Shown here piece after piece: positions 61,019 through 64,000 of a stretch of DNA of 64,000 nucleotides (the first letter of the stretch is position 1; each line of letters begins with the position of its first letter). Location of the stretch: positions 25,097,487 through 25,161,486 of the forward strand of contig OZ035960.1 in assembly GCA_964034945.1 (NCBI GenBank), in the 5' to 3' direction. The notes below the pieces were generated by a model. It was not told the DNA's origin, did no database searches, and was given only the letters and a program-made list of their open reading frames with translations. This DNA is from Chrysopilus asiliformis. Taxonomy: Eukaryota; Arthropoda; Insecta; Diptera; Rhagionidae. The position numbers and the translations under genes were made by a program.

Positions 61019-62298
61019 TTTTAGAATTCGTAAATAATCAAAGTTTCCAAAATACCGATTTTTCCTGCATTTAATGACGCAATTAAATGGCGGGAAAGTT
61101 GTCCCATTTATTTCCAGTTATCTGTGATTTTTTCCCGCGTGGAGTTTCCAATTTAAATCCTGATAGTTAAATTACTAGTTTTTTTCTGGATATTCAAACA
61201 AAATTTTGGTATATTCTTACCTGACATTGACTTGGTTTTATTAGTACCTTGACCTCTTCTCGATTTTTATTATTTTATATTTCGGCTGGATCAAACCAAG
61301 GTCTCACATTTCTGCGTCTGTTGCATTTTTTCCGAGAACAAAAGAGATTCTGGCCATATGCGTCAAAACTAACTCAGAAGCCCTATTTCGATTGTTTGTC
61401 TAAGGATTTGCTTGGCTACCTGATGTCAGTTGAAGAGGGTATAAAAAGCATTTTCTCCGGGGTCGACATTTAACGATATTTTAAGTTAAATTTTAATTAG
61501 GAATTACGGGTTGGCAGACGAAATACCTGAAATACTATTGAATTTTTTTGATAATTAGTGGATATTCTTTATTTCCAATGAATATTTCATCGATGTTTGC
61601 TTTGAACTTTTATTATCTTTTCTCAGATGTGTACGGAAAACTTGTACACGATGTAATAATTGCAAAAAATACTAATTTCTACATCACACAATACTGTCAC
61701 ATCAAAAATGCGTTGTCTAATTACAAAAATATATATGCTTCGTATAAGAAAGTAAAAACGATCGAGTGTGTATTCCAGATAGAAGCGAATTGATAACAAA
61801 TAGAATAGTATTTTTGTCGCTTCTACAAGGGACATTTCCAACGATATTTACTCGCCCTATTGATAATTTAGGGCAACCGAGGAATTCTTATTGACACATG
61901 GCGAAATTAAAAACATTATCTTATCACACAAAGTCTAACATCAAATAAAATAGTAGTCAGAACTCGTCAAAACTTAACGTGTTGCGGTTTTTTTGCACGT
62001 CATAAAAGTAGAATTTATGCCACATTTATGGGAAAATCATTTCCAATATCGACAATTAATTCAGTTTGACGTCATAATAAGAGGGAAAAAATTTGAATTA
62101 ATGTGTAATTGAAATTATCACTCATTTCCAGTGCCCTTCATGCTAAATTCTACGAAAATTCTATTTGCTGATCATTCACTATATAGAAAGTCTTTGTTGT
62201 TGCTTATCAAGAGTAAATGTTTTGAAAGCTTTATCCAACTAGCGGTGAGATTGTACTTTTCTTACATAAGTAAACCTCATATGATGAAAAATTTGATA
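61019..62298. other. Unassigned stretch
   Basis: Several short plus-strand open segments (61249-61473, 61548-61793, 62132-62244), some bounded by splice-like sites; none recognised, and they could not be linked into a gene. Confidence 0.3.
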
Positions 62299-62475
62299 TT
62301 AACAGTGGAACCTCGATAAGCCGATATTGTCGAGGACAGACAAAACTTCGACTTATCGAGGATTACTTTCGAGTTTTCTAGGTAAAATATCTGGAAGTTA
62401 ATGGGAATTGAACATTTTCCGAGTTATCGAGGAACTCGAATCATCGAGGTGCATCTTATCGAGCTTCCAGTGTAT
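62299..62475. mobile_element. ~175-base pogo-like MITE (decayed)
   Basis: The left end reads CAGTGGAACCTCGATAAG; the right end, reversed, reads CACTGGAAGCTCGATAAG. Further TTATCGAGG motifs lie inside. TA occurs at both edges. Confidence 0.6.
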
Positions 62476-62944
62476 TTTGATTATTTTTTTGCTGTATGTG
62501 AATCCGCGAAATTTTGACAGAATGAAAATGGAGTTGAATATCCATTGGTGAAGGTCAAATTTTGACAAAGGTGAAAAACAATTTATTTTTGCTGTGAGGA
62601 TATGTATAAATTTATAAAACTCACATTTAACGTATTTATTATTTCCTTCGTTTTCCATGATCGTCTTTCAAGTGTCAAAATTTACGCAGGCTTTTCTCAG
62701 GATGAAGTTCAGACGATCAGTGTGGTGAGTATAAACGTCAAAATATTGTTCGAACACCAAAATATCGCAATTAATAACTCAGTGCTGTCAAATTTTCGCG
62801 GATTCGCCCACAGTCTATATACAAAAAACAATTTGGAAACTCGACAACTAATTGTGACAGTAAATTGAAATTGGGCACATAACAAACTTTTACCAAAAGT
62901 TAAACTCTGTCCGAAAATAACAACCACTCCTTCCCCCTTCTCCA

Positions 62945-62960
62945 TAGGTTAGGTTAGGTT
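62945..62960. repeat. Short TTAGG-type interstitial repeat
   Basis: TAGGTTAGGTTAGGTT, three units of the arthropod telomere motif, followed by GGAGTGGCTGCC. More likely part of a dispersed repeat than a telomere. Confidence 0.6.
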
Positions 62961-63195
62961 GGAGTGGCTGCCAAAAAAGCACACTTAGGCCAGAAAGGAC
63001 ATATTGTGATACCACGCGAATCTTAACGATCCATTTCCCTATAACTCGAACCATTTGGAGCTTCTGATGAAGCGTAGTAGATCTGCCCCCTCCATACAAA
63101 TGGGAAATATTTTTACAGTTTTCTTGAAAACGGTTAATTTTTTCCCCAATCGCATTCTATAAAATTTTATGCGATGACAACAGCTTTCGAATACA

Positions 63196-63588
63196 AAAAC
63201 ATAACAAAAGCTATAATTGCCAATCTGGCAATCATTGGAGACCCGTATGGTGATATTCGTATCAAAATTCGAACAGTTATACCAAAATTCCAATTTGAAG
63301 TCAAACTTTCCAATAAGATTTTTTAAAATTTATTCCAATCGGATTTTGATGTATGGGAGTTTTATGTAGAATCATATCCTAAATAACTTTTGTTCTTGGA
63401 CTTTTTTTAATAAGATGCACCGTTTTCGAGATATTCACAAAAACCGTTTTCGTTCGTATCGGGGGTACCCCCCTAATGGTCCATTTTTGCCCATTAACGA
63501 ACTTAGCCTCACATTTTACGAAAAACGGATCTGTGCAAAATTTCAAGTCTCTAGCTCAATCCGTGCGCCCGCAATCCGCGCCACAGAC
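63196..63588 (+). repeat. R1 interspersed repeat, copy 3 (3' truncated)
   Basis: Runs from AACATAACAAAAGC to CCGCGCCACAGAC, where it abruptly meets copy 4 in the opposite orientation. The microsatellite core and the rest are missing. Confidence 0.85.
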
Positions 63589-64000
63589 AAACCAAAGGGT
63601 ATATTAACTTTGCCTTACCGTTTGTAACGCCAAGATCCCGTCATCACACATAAAAATGAATTACACCAGTGTGTTTAGAATGATAAAAATAATTAATTTC
63701 TGCATGTCCGTCCGTCTGTCTGTCCGTCTGTGGCGCGGATTGCGGGCGCACGGATTGAGCTAGAGACTTGAAATTTTGCGCAGATTCGTTTTTCGTAAAA
63801 TGCGAGGCTAAGTTCGTTAATGGGCAAAAACGGACCATTAGGGGGGGTACCCCCCATACGAACGAAAACGGTTTTTGTGAATATCTCGAAAACGGTGCAT
63901 CTTATCAAAAAAGTCCAAGAACAAAAGTTATTCAGGACATTATTCGACATAAAACTCCCATACATCAAAACCCGATTGGAATAAATTTTAAAAAATCTTA
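63589..64000 (-). repeat. R1 interspersed repeat, copy 4 (runs off the window)
   Basis: Starts AAACCAAAGGGTATATT, has a short CCGTCCGTCTGTC core and then the R1 body reversed. With copy 3 it forms inverted arms of more than 270 bases around a ~140-base spacer. Confidence 0.85.

Noticed and set aside
62132..62724. Two plus-strand open segments (62132-62244 and 62602-62724) bounded by splice-like sites
   Set aside because: Individually plausible, but no recognisable domain; the second lacks a good acceptor and they could not be linked with neighbours into a frame.
62945..62960. Telomere or telomere-fusion signal (TTAGG units)
   Set aside because: Only three units, followed by sequence that looks like a dispersed fly repeat.

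Overview
This is an AT-rich eukaryotic window, almost certainly from an insect and probably a fly or gnat. Coding exons are short and scattered, introns include one of 60 bases, splice sites follow GT-AG, and most of the sequence is non-coding with many short inverted-repeat transposons. Only about 3 kb can be defended as protein coding.

The recognisable genes sit together at 24.2-34.9 kb. On the minus strand is FUNDC1, the outer-mitochondrial-membrane mitophagy receptor: first coding exon at 32.1-32.3 kb, a shared middle exon at 25.1-25.3 kb, and two alternative terminal exons at 24.8 and 24.2-24.4 kb. Each terminal exon encodes its own version of the last membrane segment. Inside the ~6.8 kb first FUNDC1 intron, on the opposite strand, lies a two-exon gene (26678-31282) for a 572-residue hAT-transposase-like protein. 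Its BED zinc finger is split by an intron, and two of the three expected catalytic acids look replaced, so it looks like a domesticated transposase. Upstream of FUNDC1 and head to head with it, Utx/KDM6 (H3K27 demethylase) starts at 34008 on the plus strand. Its first three coding exons reach 34851; the rest of the gene was not found.

The other ~53 kb (0-24 kb and 35-64 kb) is intergenic or intronic and dominated by repeats. Several are complete elements with matching ends and target-site duplications: a 1.1 kb hAT foldback at 46.2 kb (8-base duplication), a hAT-like MITE at 27.85 kb (8-base duplication) inside the nested gene's intron, three Harbinger-like MITEs with TAA duplications (43.2, 47.7, 54.0 kb), a 100-base pogo-like MITE (41.8 kb), a 661-base element full of GGCTTAA/GGCTAAAGT motifs (13.45 kb), and a ~1 kb element carrying seven GGC[A/G]TCTATCC motifs inserted into another element (9.3-10.3 kb). 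A pair of near-identical 0.78 kb elements carrying tRNA-like boxes sits in tandem at 59.3-61.0 kb. A family with a GACAGACGG microsatellite core (R1) occurs at 3.2, 8.0 and 63.2-64.0 kb, the last as a head-to-head inverted pair.

Two further coding candidates are weak: a frameshifted chemoreceptor-like remnant at 4.9-5.3 kb and an unidentified 30-codon first exon at 48.5 kb. No rRNA, intact tRNA or CRISPR array was seen.
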